64,000 bases of DNA, taken from Rotaria sordida (Eukaryota; Rotifera; Eurotatoria; Philodinida; Philodinidae). The stretch spans positions 62,001 through 126,000 of the forward strand of contig CAJNOL010000040.1 of NCBI GenBank assembly GCA_905250125.1, in the 5' to 3' direction. Under the pieces are notes generated by a model. It had not been told where the DNA came from, did not search any database, and was given only the letters and a program-made list of their open reading frames with translations. Of this stretch, positions 12,370 through 25,300 are shown piece by piece. Positions within the stretch are counted from its first letter, which is position 1. Each line of letters opens with the position of its first letter. The translations under genes and the position numbers were made by a program.

Positions 12370-12785
12370 ATGATGATACGTTTAACCTTACTTATTGTAT
12401 TTTTGGCTTTAATTACTTTAGTGATTGCCAACGAAGGTAGTGAAGAAATTAGATTAATTTTAATATTACTAAAAATTCTTATTTTATCTATAACTGTAGC
12501 TTATCCAAATGGCTGGCCTGTTGTTGGATATGGTGCTGTGCCTAATCGTTTACCTAGTCGTTGGTTTGCTCGTTGGCATCGTGGCCGTCTTTGGGGATGG
12601 TAAGTTATTCTGTGTAAATTATTGTTCATATGAAAATAAAAACTATTGTTTAATTTTTAGGGATAACTATTATCATGGTAAATATTTTAAATGAAAACTT
12701 GTTTTTATTCTTTTTAATCTAATTTTATTTGATTTATTTAGAATGGCATCCAATTTGTTTCTGGCATAATGGTAAATGTAATTAA
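12370..12785 (+). CDS. Small secreted Trp-rich peptide, possible cyclic neuropeptide or AMP
   Basis: Four exons (12370-12436, 12500-12599, 12661-12677, 12742-12785) with three 61-64-nt GT-AG introns give 75 residues ending in TAA. Exon 3 is a 17-nt microexon. Residues 1-20 are a signal peptide with a Leu/Ile/Val core ending near VIANEA. The remaining roughly 53 residues hold eight Trp, several Arg and His, and only two Cys, at 67 and 74. The C-terminus reads HPICFWHNGKCN, so one disulfide would close an eight-residue loop with Phe-Trp at its start. Before it lie RWFARWHRGRLWGW and a Tyr pair. No dibasic processing site or amidation Gly is obvious. A TATA box lies upstream. It could be a neuropeptide-like hormone, an antimicrobial peptide or another small secreted factor; I do not recognise a family. 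The spliced frame is consistent across all junctions. Confidence 0.75.
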
Positions 12786-15700
12786 TACTCGAATCCAAAG
12801 TTCTTTTTGACATCTTATGTTTTTCCTTTTCAATCAAATTCTTCCTCATCTTTAATATACAAAAAAAATATACAAGAATTGAAATATGATGTATTTTATT
12901 GAATGTCAATATTTTACTTCTGTGACAAATAATGTTGCGTTTGTTTTTCTTGTATATTTCAATAAATAATTCTTTCGTAGCTGATTCAAACAATTTTATA
13001 TTTTGTAATTGTTTTCATCAAGTAAAATAGTGATGAAAATCATAGTATAGATTTTTCAATGTAAAAACAAATAGATAATCGATCTGTTCTTTTGCATTAA
13101 TTAAATATAAAACATTCATGAAAATAAGATTAGTTTCTACCAAATTAGAATAAAAAAAAAACAAGAGCAAACTGTATGGATATCTTGTTTTGCATATTAA
13201 TCTACTTTTTGTTTAGAAATTCTATACTCTAAAACTATTCATTGTTTATAAAGAAGAAAACAACGTATACTGCTTTTCAATATGACATCTACTTTGTGAC
13301 TTTTTATTTGAACCATAATACATTAAAAAAAATATATTCGATTTAAATTTATCAATTTTTAATTTACAAGAATAGAATGAATAGTTTTTATTTTATTATT
13401 CTGTCTACAACCGTTATTACTGAATGTGGGTCATTTCTATAGAATAATCTAGATATTAATTAAAGATAAAGGAAATTATACCGATAATTAAAGAATGTAA
13501 TGAATCAAAAGATTTAAAAAAACATTAAAGAATAATTTATATGCGTAATCTCTACATTCAGATCTTAAAAGAAAAATATTAGAATTGCACTTTTCTATGA
13601 ATTTTGTCTAAAAATAAAAGAATGAAGTATGCCACTTCAATGACAATGACAATGACATTCTTATATTTTTCATCTTATTCAAATATGCAGTACGAGTGCT
13701 TATCAAGTTAATGAATTCTACTAGTTGTATTTCCGTTCAACACAATGACGATGATAATTTTGAAATGATACAAAAAATATTGAGGATGTTTTTAGTATAT
13801 TTATTTATTCATGAAATAAAAGATGTTGTCAAAATGAGTTCTTTTAAATATCACATTTCTTTTTATTCAAAAAAGAAATGTAAGGTAAGTAAGAATTGAT
13901 GAATATATTACATTTGAAACTCGTATTATAGGATAAACAGAATAGAACTAAAGCTTTATTTAAATCTTCTACCAACTATTGACATAGCTAAATATTTTGT
14001 GAAACATGATCTAAAAGGAGTGTTGAAGTGTAAAAGTAAAAATTTGGACCCATTCCTCACGTTTCCCTGCAGACCTGTACAGACGTTGTCGATATGCGAT
14101 CAGCGACTGTATATCAATAACATCTCATTACAAAACAGTTACACAAATCATTTGCGATCTTATTATTGACAAATGACCGATTAAAAGAAGATTCATCCAA
14201 GATTAGAATATACTTTTGTCTTTGAACTTGAAATCAATGTTTTATTCAGTGTGGGATTTTTAAAGAAGAAGTTCTTAAAATAGAGTTTGCTTGCCTCTTC
14301 GAAATTTATAGTTATTGTGCTACGTAGAATTACAGAAAAATTAACCGAACGATAAATGTCAAAATGTTGTTAAGAACTTATAATAATTTTCTATCCTATT
14401 CACTTGTCTATCAATGTTGTATTGCAAAAAGATTTCTTCAAAAAAACAAATCATTGTGTAAATGAACCAGAACAAACGAAGAGATAAAAATCGAAGTATT
14501 CTATATTTTCTAATACAATCAGTTTCTTGTTGGATAATCAATCTTTCCTGTCTTTTACATTTGTATGTTTTAAGTTTCGTCTACATATGCTATATTGTTG
14601 ATCATTGGAAAATCAAAACCAATCTTTTCTAATTACAAAATATTTTCTATTCTACTGTTGTATGTAGTTTTTATTAAAATAATTACTATTTCTTTTTCGT
14701 AAACGAAATAAAAATTTCCAAGTTACTGAATGAGTATTTCTACGTCTTTTTTTTTTCGGTTAAAAGAAAATATTTATCGCTCCATATGATATGTATTTGC
14801 TATCTTCATCGAAAATATATGTTTGCCTTCCAGAAAAGAAAACTAAAATAAAAAATTGACGTAATTTGTCGTTTATATAGTATAATTAGTCTTCTAGTAA
14901 AAATAATGCAGTAAACTAGAATTTCCTCCGTTAAGTTTTAAACTTCTGTTTCTATAAAGAAGCAAGATAATTATATTTTTTAGATTTAGCTAATGTTGCT
15001 ATTTAGCTAACTTTTCTTTTGTATTTTATATAGAATACAGAAATAATGTTAGCTTCTATTTTAATAGAAAACGATAGTAAGTATTCTTTTTATTATTTTT
15101 TAATGAGTTCTTCCAGATGTCAAAGAAAACTGTTGACATGTCTCTCTAATGAAATATATATTTTATAATTTAATTTCAGGAAATTTCATTCACGTATAAC
15201 TTCTTTTCATCTGCCAAGGTATCGATATTATTATGCAAACTTTTTTTTTTTGAGTTAAAATGCTTCTAGAAAATTAGTGCATAATCGATATTTTTTTTTA
15301 CAAATAGATTTCAGTTGATCTCAAATTTAAGTTGAAGCATCATCAACATCACTCTATCATAGTCTTAGTTCAATTTCAATAATTGGAAAATTTAAGACTT
15401 TATATATCAGAATTATGAAGAAAATTCATTCTCATGTATTTTAAAGATTTCGAACTATAACTATTGACATAACAAGCCTCCTCTCAAACAAAAAAAGTCA
15501 ATTTTCTTGAAAAATATGAAACTTGAGATAAATGCATGACAAGATAGCTCGAGATCTGATCTTCCATAGATGACATAATTCCTTATTTGATATCTCATTG
15601 TTTTTAAAAATTTTCATCATTTTCTGCTTGAAAAATATGGTTTTTCAGATAAAGCGGAAAAATCTTTTTCGCTTTTTCGCTTTTTCTTTTTTTAAGTTTT

Positions 15701-17327
15701 TTTTGATTGCGCATCTCAGAATTCTCGAAGGAACTTCATTATTGCAGACGGCTTATTTTTTTTGTTTGAAAAACGATGCTAAGATGTGGAGCATGTCAAA
15801 GTCTAGTTTTTTAAATTAAGCTTTGCTATTATTATATGAAAGAGTACTTTTACAATTAGAGTACAGTTTTTAGAGATATTGAGCTTGTTATCCCTGTTCT
15901 CCACTTAAACAGTAAAAATTTTTAAAGAAAGACCATTGTCATGTCCTACATCCTGACATGAGCTTTCGAACAAACAAAAAATTAAGTCTATAGAATGAAG
16001 GTCCACAGAGAATTTTAGGTTGCCAAATGAGCGTTTTTCTTGAACCTTGTTAGTTGAATATGTCCCGAAAACATCAAGATGTACGTCAGAAAATTTTTAT
16101 GATAGCCTTTTCAGGATAGCCCCAGCATATCCTGAAAATTTCATGCGACTTAAATGTCCCTGGGTCAAGATCAAGTTTTGAGGATGATCTGAAACATTCG
16201 AATGATTAATATATTTACAGAATAGTTACTTTTAATTGCACTTAGACCTTTGTTTTTCATTCTAGGATAAGTCTGAACGTGTTGACATGAATTTCTATCT
16301 AAATCTAATATATCCAATTTTTTTATAGTAAACAGTTGAGTCTATTAATAAAATAAGCTACAAGAGTTAAAAAGAAAATGCATTTATTAATCATCACAGC
16401 AGTGTTCAGATTTCTGAAATTACTAACGCACGGACAGATTATTTTTTAGGAAACTTCAGTAATTATTGATTTATGAGAAAAAAAAGATCCTAAAGAAATG
16501 ATATACAACATTCTAGGAATTCGTAGAGAATTAGAGGAATTTCTAAAATTTCTTGAACATTGATATGATTAAATCAAGTGGTAAATCTATAGAAATAAAG
16601 AAGTCCATCTTGAAAACTATAAAAATTTTTCAGTGATATCTGAAATCTACAAAATAATTTTCTTAGATTTTCTTTCTTATGAATCGATAATTAGAGAATT
16701 TCCTGAGAAATTTCTTCTTAGTTGTTAGTAATTAATAAAGTTTGCTACAAATAACCTCCTCATTTGTTAATAATTTTGTGACATTTCTTTTTTTAGAAAT
16801 CTGATTTTACTTCATTGATTATTGACCCGCATATAAAGATATGCTTTAGCCTACAATGGATCTATAGAATTGCTGAAAGAGAGTAGTGATGTGAATCCCT
16901 CTCGAAAAAATAGAAGGTAGTGTGAAGCAGTGAGAATCATAAAAGATCTTAAGATTCAAAGAGAGTAACAATACAAAGATGCAATACCTTTTATTGAATG
17001 TCAATGTCATAGATAATTACATCAACAATAAAATTATATAGTAAGAAGTAGGCTTTCATATAGTATTCTAAAATTATTCAAATTCATTGAGACTAACATC
17101 ATTTTTTTCTAACGAAACTAAAAATATATGAAGAATAATTTGAAGATTTCAAGTTATCCGTATGTTGAATTGAAATTTCGCAATAAAACATACTCAATCG
17201 TTCATTAGAGAAATAATTTAATATAAGAAATTTTCTTAACTATACTCAAGAATGTACTTGATACAGACTAAATATTGATTGTTCTAGATGAATTTTTAAA
17301 TACGTTCAATCTTTTCTATTCATTAAC
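12786..17327. other. Long gene-free stretch with repeat fragments
   Basis: No supported gene. There is an imperfect palindrome near 15222-15300 (ATCGATATTATTATGCA / TGCATAATCGAT) and a short copy of a dispersed repeat at 14007-14150. Around 15840-16190, sequence less AT-rich than its surroundings looks like old repeat DNA (includes CAGGATAGCCCCAGCATATCCTG-like symmetry). Short open frames here carry no motifs. Confidence 0.45.
14007..14150 (+). repeat. Dispersed repeat, short copy
   Basis: Starts ATCTAAAAGGAGTGTTGAA and ends with a block containing ATATGCGATCAGCGACTGTA, TCAATAACATCTC and TTAC. The longer copy at about 29852-30290 has the same start and end blocks. The two share termini but differ in the middle, as expected if this copy is an internal deletion derivative. 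Confidence 0.5.
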
Positions 17328-17921
17328 GAGGGAGCTGCTCAAGTGATTCAGTGTGCGTTTGCCCTCATATTTTTTTCACAAGTAGAAGATATGAGCCCAT
17401 ATTACGATTTAATTGAGGTATGAAATTGTTACTGAAGTCTTCATTTATGATCCTGATGCTGCAGCAAAATCATACTTTTGAATTTCGATTTGAAACTTTG
17501 TCTAAATCAAGATCTTTCTCTAGATTAGCTTTAGAGTAAAAACTTCAAAAGTTTGCAGTGTAACATTATCAAGTTATGAATTTTTCAAAATATAGGCGTT
17601 TGTCTATAGGAATTCTATACAACATGGATATATTGGAAAAAATTATATATCAGTAATGTTACACTAAAAAGTTCTGAAAATTTGTTTACGAGCTAGTCTA
17701 GTTAAGATTTTGATTTGGGCAAAACCTTAGGTCGAAATTCAAAAGTATGATTTTGCTGGAGCATCAAGATTCTACAGAAAAATTTGAATAAAACTTCCAT
17801 ACCTCGGCCAAATCGTAACATAAGCCGATATCTTCTGAGGATTTTTTCTATTTCACAGATCTTCTAGTTGTAAATAAAATATGAGAGCAAATGCAGTAAC
17901 TCACTTCAAGCAGTTCCCTCC
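17328..17921. mobile_element. Foldback element upstream of the GPCR gene
   Basis: Left end GAGGGAGCTGCTCAAGTGA pairs with right end TCACTTCAAGCAGTTCCCTC. Inner blocks also pair, for example CAAAATCATACTTTTGAATT against AATTCAAAAGTATGATTTTG. About 594 bp with no coding capacity. It ends 85 nt before the GPCR start codon, so it may supply or disturb promoter sequence. Confidence 0.7.
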
Positions 17922-18006
17922 GTCAGTATTCTACTCTATTTTATCAGTTTTCTTTCTATGAATTTCAGACAACTAAATAAATATCTTCATTAACTCACAT
18001 ATATCT

Positions 18007-19005
18007 ATGACGCTCACCGGAGATCTTGATTTGACACAAGCTATTCTTACTCGTTATATCTTAGCAATATGTATGGTACTGGGTATTATTGGTTCTTTAT
18101 TTGATCTAATTGTTTTTTGTCAAAAGAAATTTCGTTCAAATTCATGTTCAGTTTATTTTATAGCAACATCTATTTTTAATTTATTAGTTATTCTATGTGG
18201 TATTATTCCAGCACTTCTAGTTTCTTATCAAAACTATGATATAGCTTTATATTCATCAACATTTTGTAAAGCTAGAGCATATATAATTCATGTTCTTTTA
18301 ATGATGTCTCGTTCAAGTGTTGCACTAGCTTGTATTGATCGATTTGCTCTATGTTCACGTAATGCTCATATTCGTCGTCTAAATCAATACAATATAGCTA
18401 TTTTATTGGTGATTATTGTATGTATTCTATGGTTAACTTTACCCATTCATGTTCTCATTTATGTTGATATTCAAGTGCCTGGACGACGATGTGGTGGTTC
18501 AGGTACATATTTAATTGTCTATAGTATTTATGCAGCAATTGTCACATCGATTCCACTTTTTATAATGATTATATGTTCATTTTTGGCTATTCAAAATCTT
18601 CGACTATCTTATATTCGAGTTCATCCGAATATAGTATATACTAATGAAAATATAAATAGGCCAATAAGAATGCAAAAACGAGATATTCAATTGATGACGA
18701 TTGTAATAAGTGAAGTAGTTATCTATTTTATATCAACAGTATGGTTTCCAATATATACAATTTATTTAACTATTACATCAAATATTTCAAAAACAACAAA
18801 TCGTTTAGCTATTGAAGGTTTCATTCGTTATTTGGCACTTCAATTCTTAATATTTATTAATTCATGTTCAATATTTTATATTCATCTTTTAGCTTCAAAG
18901 CCATTTCGTCAAGAATGTAAACTATTGATTTTACTTTTGTTGAAACGTAATCAAAACAATAGAATATTGAAAATAAGATTACAAGTATTGAATACTAGAA
19001 AATAA
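18007..19005 (+). CDS. Rhodopsin-type orphan GPCR, intronless
   Basis: A single uninterrupted frame of 332 residues with seven hydrophobic segments. TM1 is about residues 15-38 and TM2 about 48-70. TM3 ends in CIDRFALC, the DRY-motif equivalent with Phe for Tyr. TM4 to TM7 follow, with a Cys-containing second extracellular loop (RRCGG) able to bond to the TM3 Cys (FCKARAY). Before TM6 the third cytosolic loop is moderate in length and basic. TM7 has FINSCSIFYIHLLAS where NPxxY is expected, followed by FRQECK. Length and features fit a short peptide-receptor-like or orphan class A receptor; large intronless families of this sort occur in rotifers. Ligand unknown. The start was chosen at the first ATG after the in-frame stop region; the N-tail is short and has no signal peptide. 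Confidence 0.9.
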   Translation: MTLTGDLDLTQAILTRYILAICMVLGIIGSLFDLIVFCQKKFRSNSCSVYFIATSIFNLLVILCGIIPALLVSYQNYDIALYSSTFCKARAYIIHVLLMMSRSSVALACIDRFALCSRNAHIRRLNQYNIAILLVIIVCILWLTLPIHVLIYVDIQVPGRRCGGSGTYLIVYSIYAAIVTSIPLFIMIICSFLAIQNLRLSYIRVHPNIVYTNENINRPIRMQKRDIQLMTIVISEVVIYFISTVWFPIYTIYLTITSNISKTTNRLAIEGFIRYLALQFLIFINSCSIFYIHLLASKPFRQECKLLILLLLKRNQNNRILKIRLQVLNTRK

Positions 19006-19725
19006 TTAAATCATTTGCAAAATTGTCAACCAATGGATGGTAAATCGAACAAAAATCGATAGAAGAAATTATTGTATGTGTACGAATGTAACAACTAATG
19101 GATATTTTAAATAATTGTTTCTTGTAAATATTTGACCATATTGTATTGTTCGTTTTTGTTGTGGTAAAATATATAAAAATAAAATTTTCAAATATATTCA
19201 CATGTAAAAATACTGTTGCGTACTTTGCAGAGATTATCTTTAATACGATCAAGTTTTTTGAAATCTTCTTTGCTTATGTTTTGATTTGATGATATTGTCT
19301 TTCTGTGATATTTTAAAATTGTTCGATAGCAGTTTACAAGGATAGAAAGATTAAAAATCTTCGAAATCTTTTCTGTAAAATAAAGTTTATAAAGAACTAA
19401 TTTTTTTTCGAGATATATATATTTTGTTTCGGAAGCTTGAAAAATGTGCATAGAACACTCAGCATACAAAATGAAATCTACACATATGAATTTCAAAGTA
19501 TTCGAATATAGTACAATAATAAAACGAATTGATAACTCTCTGAAAATCTTAGGTCATTATGGATCGGATATTTTTTGTTGTTTTATTCTAATCATTACGG
19601 AGCATGGAAAAAAGTGATGTATCCTTTTTAAAAATCATTTTACTATTAGCGATAGAACTCATTTTTTCAAGTAATTCTAGCGAAATGTCAGAAAGATAGA
19701 ATCATCTTTTAAAGTTTGTATCGTT

Positions 19726-19985
19726 AAAAGATGATTTTTATGGAAAGTACACATCATAGCCTGAATGAACAATATAATGAAAATCCTATATCTCATCATA
19801 GAATGTTTCGCATTCAAATTTTATTAGTCATCGAGAACCACCACTTTCTATTGAAGAATGAAAGCTGAAGACAAGTAGAAGTAAAATTGTGATACGAAAC
19901 ATTTTATGATAGGATATTAAATTTTCATTGTATGTTTAGGTGTTAATTCAAAATATGATGTATATTTTCCATAAAAATCATTTTT
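19726..19985. mobile_element. Short foldback element (about 260 bp)
   Basis: AAAGATGATTTTTATGGAAA at the left pairs with TTTTCCATAAAAATCATTTTT at the right. Inner blocks such as ATAATGAAAATCC and CATAGAATGTTTCGCAT also find inverted partners. No coding capacity. Confidence 0.55.
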
Positions 19986-20229
19986 CAATAATAAAAACTC
20001 CGTAAGACGACTTCATTTTACCATGATCTCCTGGTATCTGCCAGGTTACTTAGACCAGGCCAAATTTTTTCGTGTTAGCCTGGCCTGATCAAAGTCTAGT
20101 TGAAATTAATGTCGTAGTTCATTTCAAACTTTATGTGTCGTTATAGACTGAGTTATATTTCGAAGAATTTTCAAAGCAAAATGATTAGAATAACACTAGA
20201 ATGCATTACAATCGGCAAAATAATAAATG

Positions 20230-20850
20230 GAAGATTATTGTCTGTTAAAAAAATAATGGTCGCAGCCATTTTTGCAATAACTCAAGAAAGGAAAGAGCTA
20301 GAGAGTTGCGGTTTTCATCAATCGAAAGAGACGACACTAGAGCAGCCTTTTCTCCAATATTGTATAAGACGAAATCATTTTAACATCAATCATTTCTGCA
20401 AAAGGTTATAAAAAAATGCATGAAAATGATCTGTCGTTCCGACGAAATTTGGTTTTTGATATGTGATTAGGATAGAGGGACCTCAGATTTATAGTTTAAG
20501 ATATAATTCGAATGATCATCTTCACGCATTATAAAGTTAACCAAATCAAATTCTTTATTTAATCTCTCGAAAAATATGAATTTCTCTTAATTTTTAAGCA
20601 AATTTTCGTACTTTTTGTCAAAATTTCATATGAACGACAGATAATTTTTATTTGTGCCTTTTGTCGATGTTTTGTAAAAATGTTTGACTTTAAAATGATT
20701 TCGTCTTATACAATATTAAGAAAAAAGTTACCTTAGTATCGTCTCTTTCGACTGGTGAAAGCCACAGCTCTCTAGCTCTTTCCTTCTTTAAGTTATTGCA
20801 AAAATGGCACACGACTATTATTTTTTTTAAACAGACAATAATTATAAATA
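20230..20850. mobile_element. Foldback element (about 620 bp)
   Basis: Arms of about 225 bp pair, including GGAAAGAGCTAGAGAG against CTCTCTAGCTCTTTCC and TTGTATAAGACGAAATCATT against AATGATTTCGTCTTATACAA. Arm identity is high. The 92-residue frame across the left arm is not a gene. Confidence 0.7.
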
Positions 20851-22385
20851 CAGTTTAACTCCTTTTCAGATGAATAGAACATGAGTTAAATAGTTCAATC
20901 AATTGAACTATTTTGGTTTAGCATATGTCTACAGGCAGGGTAGATCACAGATCGACAATCTAATTTTAAGCTCGTCTGTTTTTCTTCCAGACCAGACCGA
21001 AAAAAGTGGCCTGTTGGCTGCTCTATTAAGGATTACATTGATCGGTTGAAAAAAGTAGATCATAATCTATCAGCAATTACTCGATGAGTTGGGTTGATCT
21101 ATACTTATTCAAGTTTTTTCAAGAATCTAAGAATATATTCATTTGAAAATAAATGATTTTTCTCGATACTTCTCGACATCTATCATCAATTTCAATAGGT
21201 ACCAATAAAATTTTTATCTGTTCGTTCTTCCGAACTACCATTCTTTTCTGCATCTATTTGCATTTGCTGAAGGTTTTTATTTCCTTTATTTACTTCATTG
21301 AAAATAAAACACTTTACATTGTTCACTTTTTTCTAGGAAAAGGTAAACAGAATTTTCTTGGAAGAGTTTACTTCACTAGAGATTGTTATTGGTTTAAAAT
21401 TTTATCAAATTTAATCGATATTGAATAAATTTTTTAGTCTAATATATCAAATTTTTCTTTTAAGTATATTATAATCAAATAAATTTATCTATTATATTTG
21501 ATACGAGATGATAATTAACTTAACATAAAAATTTTATGTAGTTTTCTGTTTGTGTACATAAGGGAAATTACTCATAATATTCAATTAGCTATACTTTAAC
21601 TTTATTTATGTAAGATAATATAATCTAAATTTATATTTATTAAATTAGTAGAAGACTATTCCTAAAAACATCGACTAACACACATTAGAATAATTTTATT
21701 GTCTTGAAAATTTGGACTTATATGAAAATAATTACTATTTGTTAGATAGTAATTGATCATATGGTATTATTAAGGACGAATTTTATATATTTTATTTATA
21801 GTCATATACTGTTAATTATTTAAATTAAATACTAAATCAAGTTGTAATAATGTAATTATTTTCATATTTATCTTAAATTTCCGATTGTCATGCGTAATGC
21901 TTGATCACGCATTGAAGTTAAAAATGAAGGTTATTTCAAGCAGAATACATTCTTTTTAGTTTTGAAATATGCGTTCTATTAAATGAAACCAATGTTGATG
22001 TCAATAGGTTTTTTTTTCGATAGTAATACTATACCAGTTATGTTTTAATATTTAATTTTTCTTCAGATTAATCTGTTTCACTACACGACAAATTAGAAAA
22101 TTTTAGATCATGAGTAAAGAAAAATGAAATGAGTGAAATTTAACTTATTGTGAATTGTAATAGTTTGATGGAACAAATTCGTCAACATATTTCTATGAAA
22201 CTGTAGAAATCCAAGAATAGTCGAAATTAATATGAGCAAAACGTTCATATGTTTTTTTTTAACATGACATGTTTATCTACAGTATTCTAATGATAATTCT
22301 TGCTTATTAGTTTGTTTTTTATTCACGTAAAATTCTTTAGTATTTATAATTATAGATTTATAAAAAACCAAAAACTCTATCTGAA

Positions 22386-25300
22386 ATGTCATCGAGAGAA
22401 AAACAAAACAAACCATCAGATTCATCGCAACAACAAGACAATAGGTAAACATGATTTATTGTCTGTTCAAAAGATTCAATAGCAAAGTTAATAAGCATTC
22501 TTGGTAATTCACAAACAATTTTTGTAGATTCTTTATTAATAAAGGATTTCAATAGAATAACAAAAAACGACGCATATCTGCAAATTAATAATAAAATAAT
22601 AATGAACTGCTTCTATTTATGAGTCTTATCTGAATTTCAGGTTTTTTTCTTTCCTTGTCCTACTTTCCAGACTTAATATTTTCAATATCCTTCGATCTTT
22701 TTTCACACCTATTGTACGTTATATATTCTCTGGCTTATCTTTTCTATCGTAAGAATTTATCTTTAACAAAAAAATCTAAAAAAAAATTTAATTTTTTCTT
22801 CTAGGTTTAATAGACAAGATAGTCAAAAATCAGCTATTAGTCAACAAGATCGTTCATCAGAAGAAAATTTCGACATTATAAAATATTTACATAAGTATGT
22901 TAAAACAAAAAAAGAAACATACAAATAAAAAAAAGTGTATCAATTAAAATCTTATTTTGAATTTAGCAATCGAGATGAATTAATGGAAAGGTATAGTTAT
23001 GGAAAAAGTTCAAAACGTCGATGTCCTCGTTACTATTTTATCAATAAAAAAAAATCAATATTGATTATCCTACAAGGTGATATTACAAGAACAAAAGTCG
23101 ATGCTATTGTCAATGGTTTGTTAGTAATACTCTGACGAATTATTTTTATTTTCATTTATTTATAATAGCTGCTAATGAACATATGACAGGTGGTGGAGGT
23201 GTTGATGGAATTATTCATCGAGCTGCTGGACCTGAACTTTATACAGCATGTGTAGCTCATAAAAAAATCACTCAAGGTGTTCGTTTACCAACTGGTCATT
23301 CTCGTATTTTACTTAGCTATAATATGTCATCAACAACTCATTATATTATTAATACTGCTGGTCCTGTATACGATCGATACAGAAAAGAAGAATGTGCCAA
23401 AGAATTGCTTTCATGTTACCAAACATCACTTGCTTTAGCAAATTTGTATGATCTTGAATCAATTGGTTTTACTGCTATTAGTTGTGGTATATTTGGCTAT
23501 GTAAGTATAATTTATTCTTATATAATTATTAATAATGTTATATTTCATAGCCAGCAAATCAGGGTGCTGATGCTGCACTTCGAACAGTTGATCAAGAAGC
23601 TGGCATAGTACCTGTGGTTGTATTTGTCCTCTGGGACGATGATATTTATGATGCATGGGTACGAAAAGCTGAAGAATTAGAATTCACTTCTTTTGATATT
23701 GAAAACATAAAAACAAAAAATCCATTAACATCATCGAATGATAATGATCAAATTGAAACTAAGAAAAATCAAAGTAAAAATGATGATCAACCACGATCAC
23801 CAACAACATTTAATCCACCTGTCAGAGATTTTTCAACACACGATAAAACACCAGAAGATAATACTAAATCTTTACTCGACAGACTACCGTCTGTTCCTAG
23901 TGATACATCTGATACTCAAAAAACTGCAGACATGGAAGAAGATGACAATTCATCAAATGAAAAGCATCCATTACACAATCAACAAACGTATGTAGTGAAA
24001 ACTATAGAATAGCTAGAATCTTCTTTCTTAGATTTTTCAAATATTTATTTTTTTTTTTGCATATACCGTTTGTAATAACTTTGCCGACTAAAGAAAGGAC
24101 AGCGAGTGCATAAAAGGTCAACTTGGCCCGCTAGGATTATTTCTTGGTCAACTCAATTGAATTATATATCAATGGAAAGAATATGTTGAGACCAACATAT
24201 TGGTACTAGTTTCATGAAGTTACGATCAGATTTTAAAAACTAAAAACTATGAACAAAGTAATGCATTTTTAGTCATTATTCTAATAATCCATCCTATCAT
24301 AGTGAATTCACTTTGAGAATAATCAGACAAGACAAAATACTACTGAAATTATGAATTCTATAGGTCTTTAGTGATTCTTTAGTCTCATATATAAATCACT
24401 AATTGATTGTTTACTGTAACAAGATATAAGTTCGATGTACTAGTAGACACTATTATCATATTCACTGTATGTATGAAAGAGTCTTATCTTTTTCAACAAA
24501 TATTTTTCTATTTAAAATATTCTCAAGCATACTCCTTTTCAGGTGTAATTTTATGTCTTTCTTAATCAATATTTAGAACATTTCGATCAGAAAAAGTTTA
24601 ATTTGAGTCAAAATTAATTTGATACTCGAAATCAACATAAAAAAATTCAGTGGACCCATGTACGATTTAAAGAATTTCTGAAACTTTGTTTCTTCATCGA
24701 AAAATTCACCCTTAATGACTCTCAAAGACAGGACGAAAGATGAATTCAATGAAAACTGTATTTTATATTTTCGAGATATCCACCATTGTGACATTTAATA
24801 ACTTTCGCAGTTTCTTTATAATGGTCAAAGGGTGGTTTGCTGTAACTTATTTTTCGTTGGGTCCTTGACGGGGATCAGAGGCAAATTTTCCGACGACAAA
24901 CAAAAGTTTCAGAAATTCTTTAAATCGTACATGGACCAACTGAATTTTTTTATGCTGATTCCGAATGTCATAGAAATTTTGACTCAAATTCAACTTTCTC
25001 TGATTGAAATCTTCTAAATACTGATTAAAAAGCCATAAAACTGCGCCTGAAAAAGAGTATACTTTGAAATATTTTAAGTGAAAGGAATTCTTTTGACTTT
25101 GGGAAATATATGATTTTGTAGTTTTTCAAAAGGGTTATCAAATAAGTAATACCAGAGTTTTGATCATTCTAATTTTTAACTTAAAATATTTGTTGAAAGA
25201 TATGATACATTCATAAATACAGTGAATAAGATAATAGTATCTACTAGTACATCGAATTTATACCGCGTTACACAAAAACAATCAATTAGTGATTTATACC

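Larger units (their letters stand above)
19006..22385. other. Intergenic, with two inverted-repeat elements
   Basis: No supported genes. It contains foldback elements at 19726-19985 and 20230-20850. It also has a short stretch around 20030-20090 with internal symmetry (CCAGGTTACTTAGACCAGG, GCCTGGCCTGATC), possibly old repeat DNA. The frames at 20133-20411 and 21153-21428 show no protein-like motif. Confidence 0.5.

Noticed and set aside
13696..13899. 67-residue frame at 13.7 kb
   Set aside because: No signal, motif, neighbouring exon or repeat; length is within chance for this base composition.
24573..25017. Two similar peptide frames on opposite strands
   Set aside because: They mirror each other because the DNA is a palindrome; not two genes.
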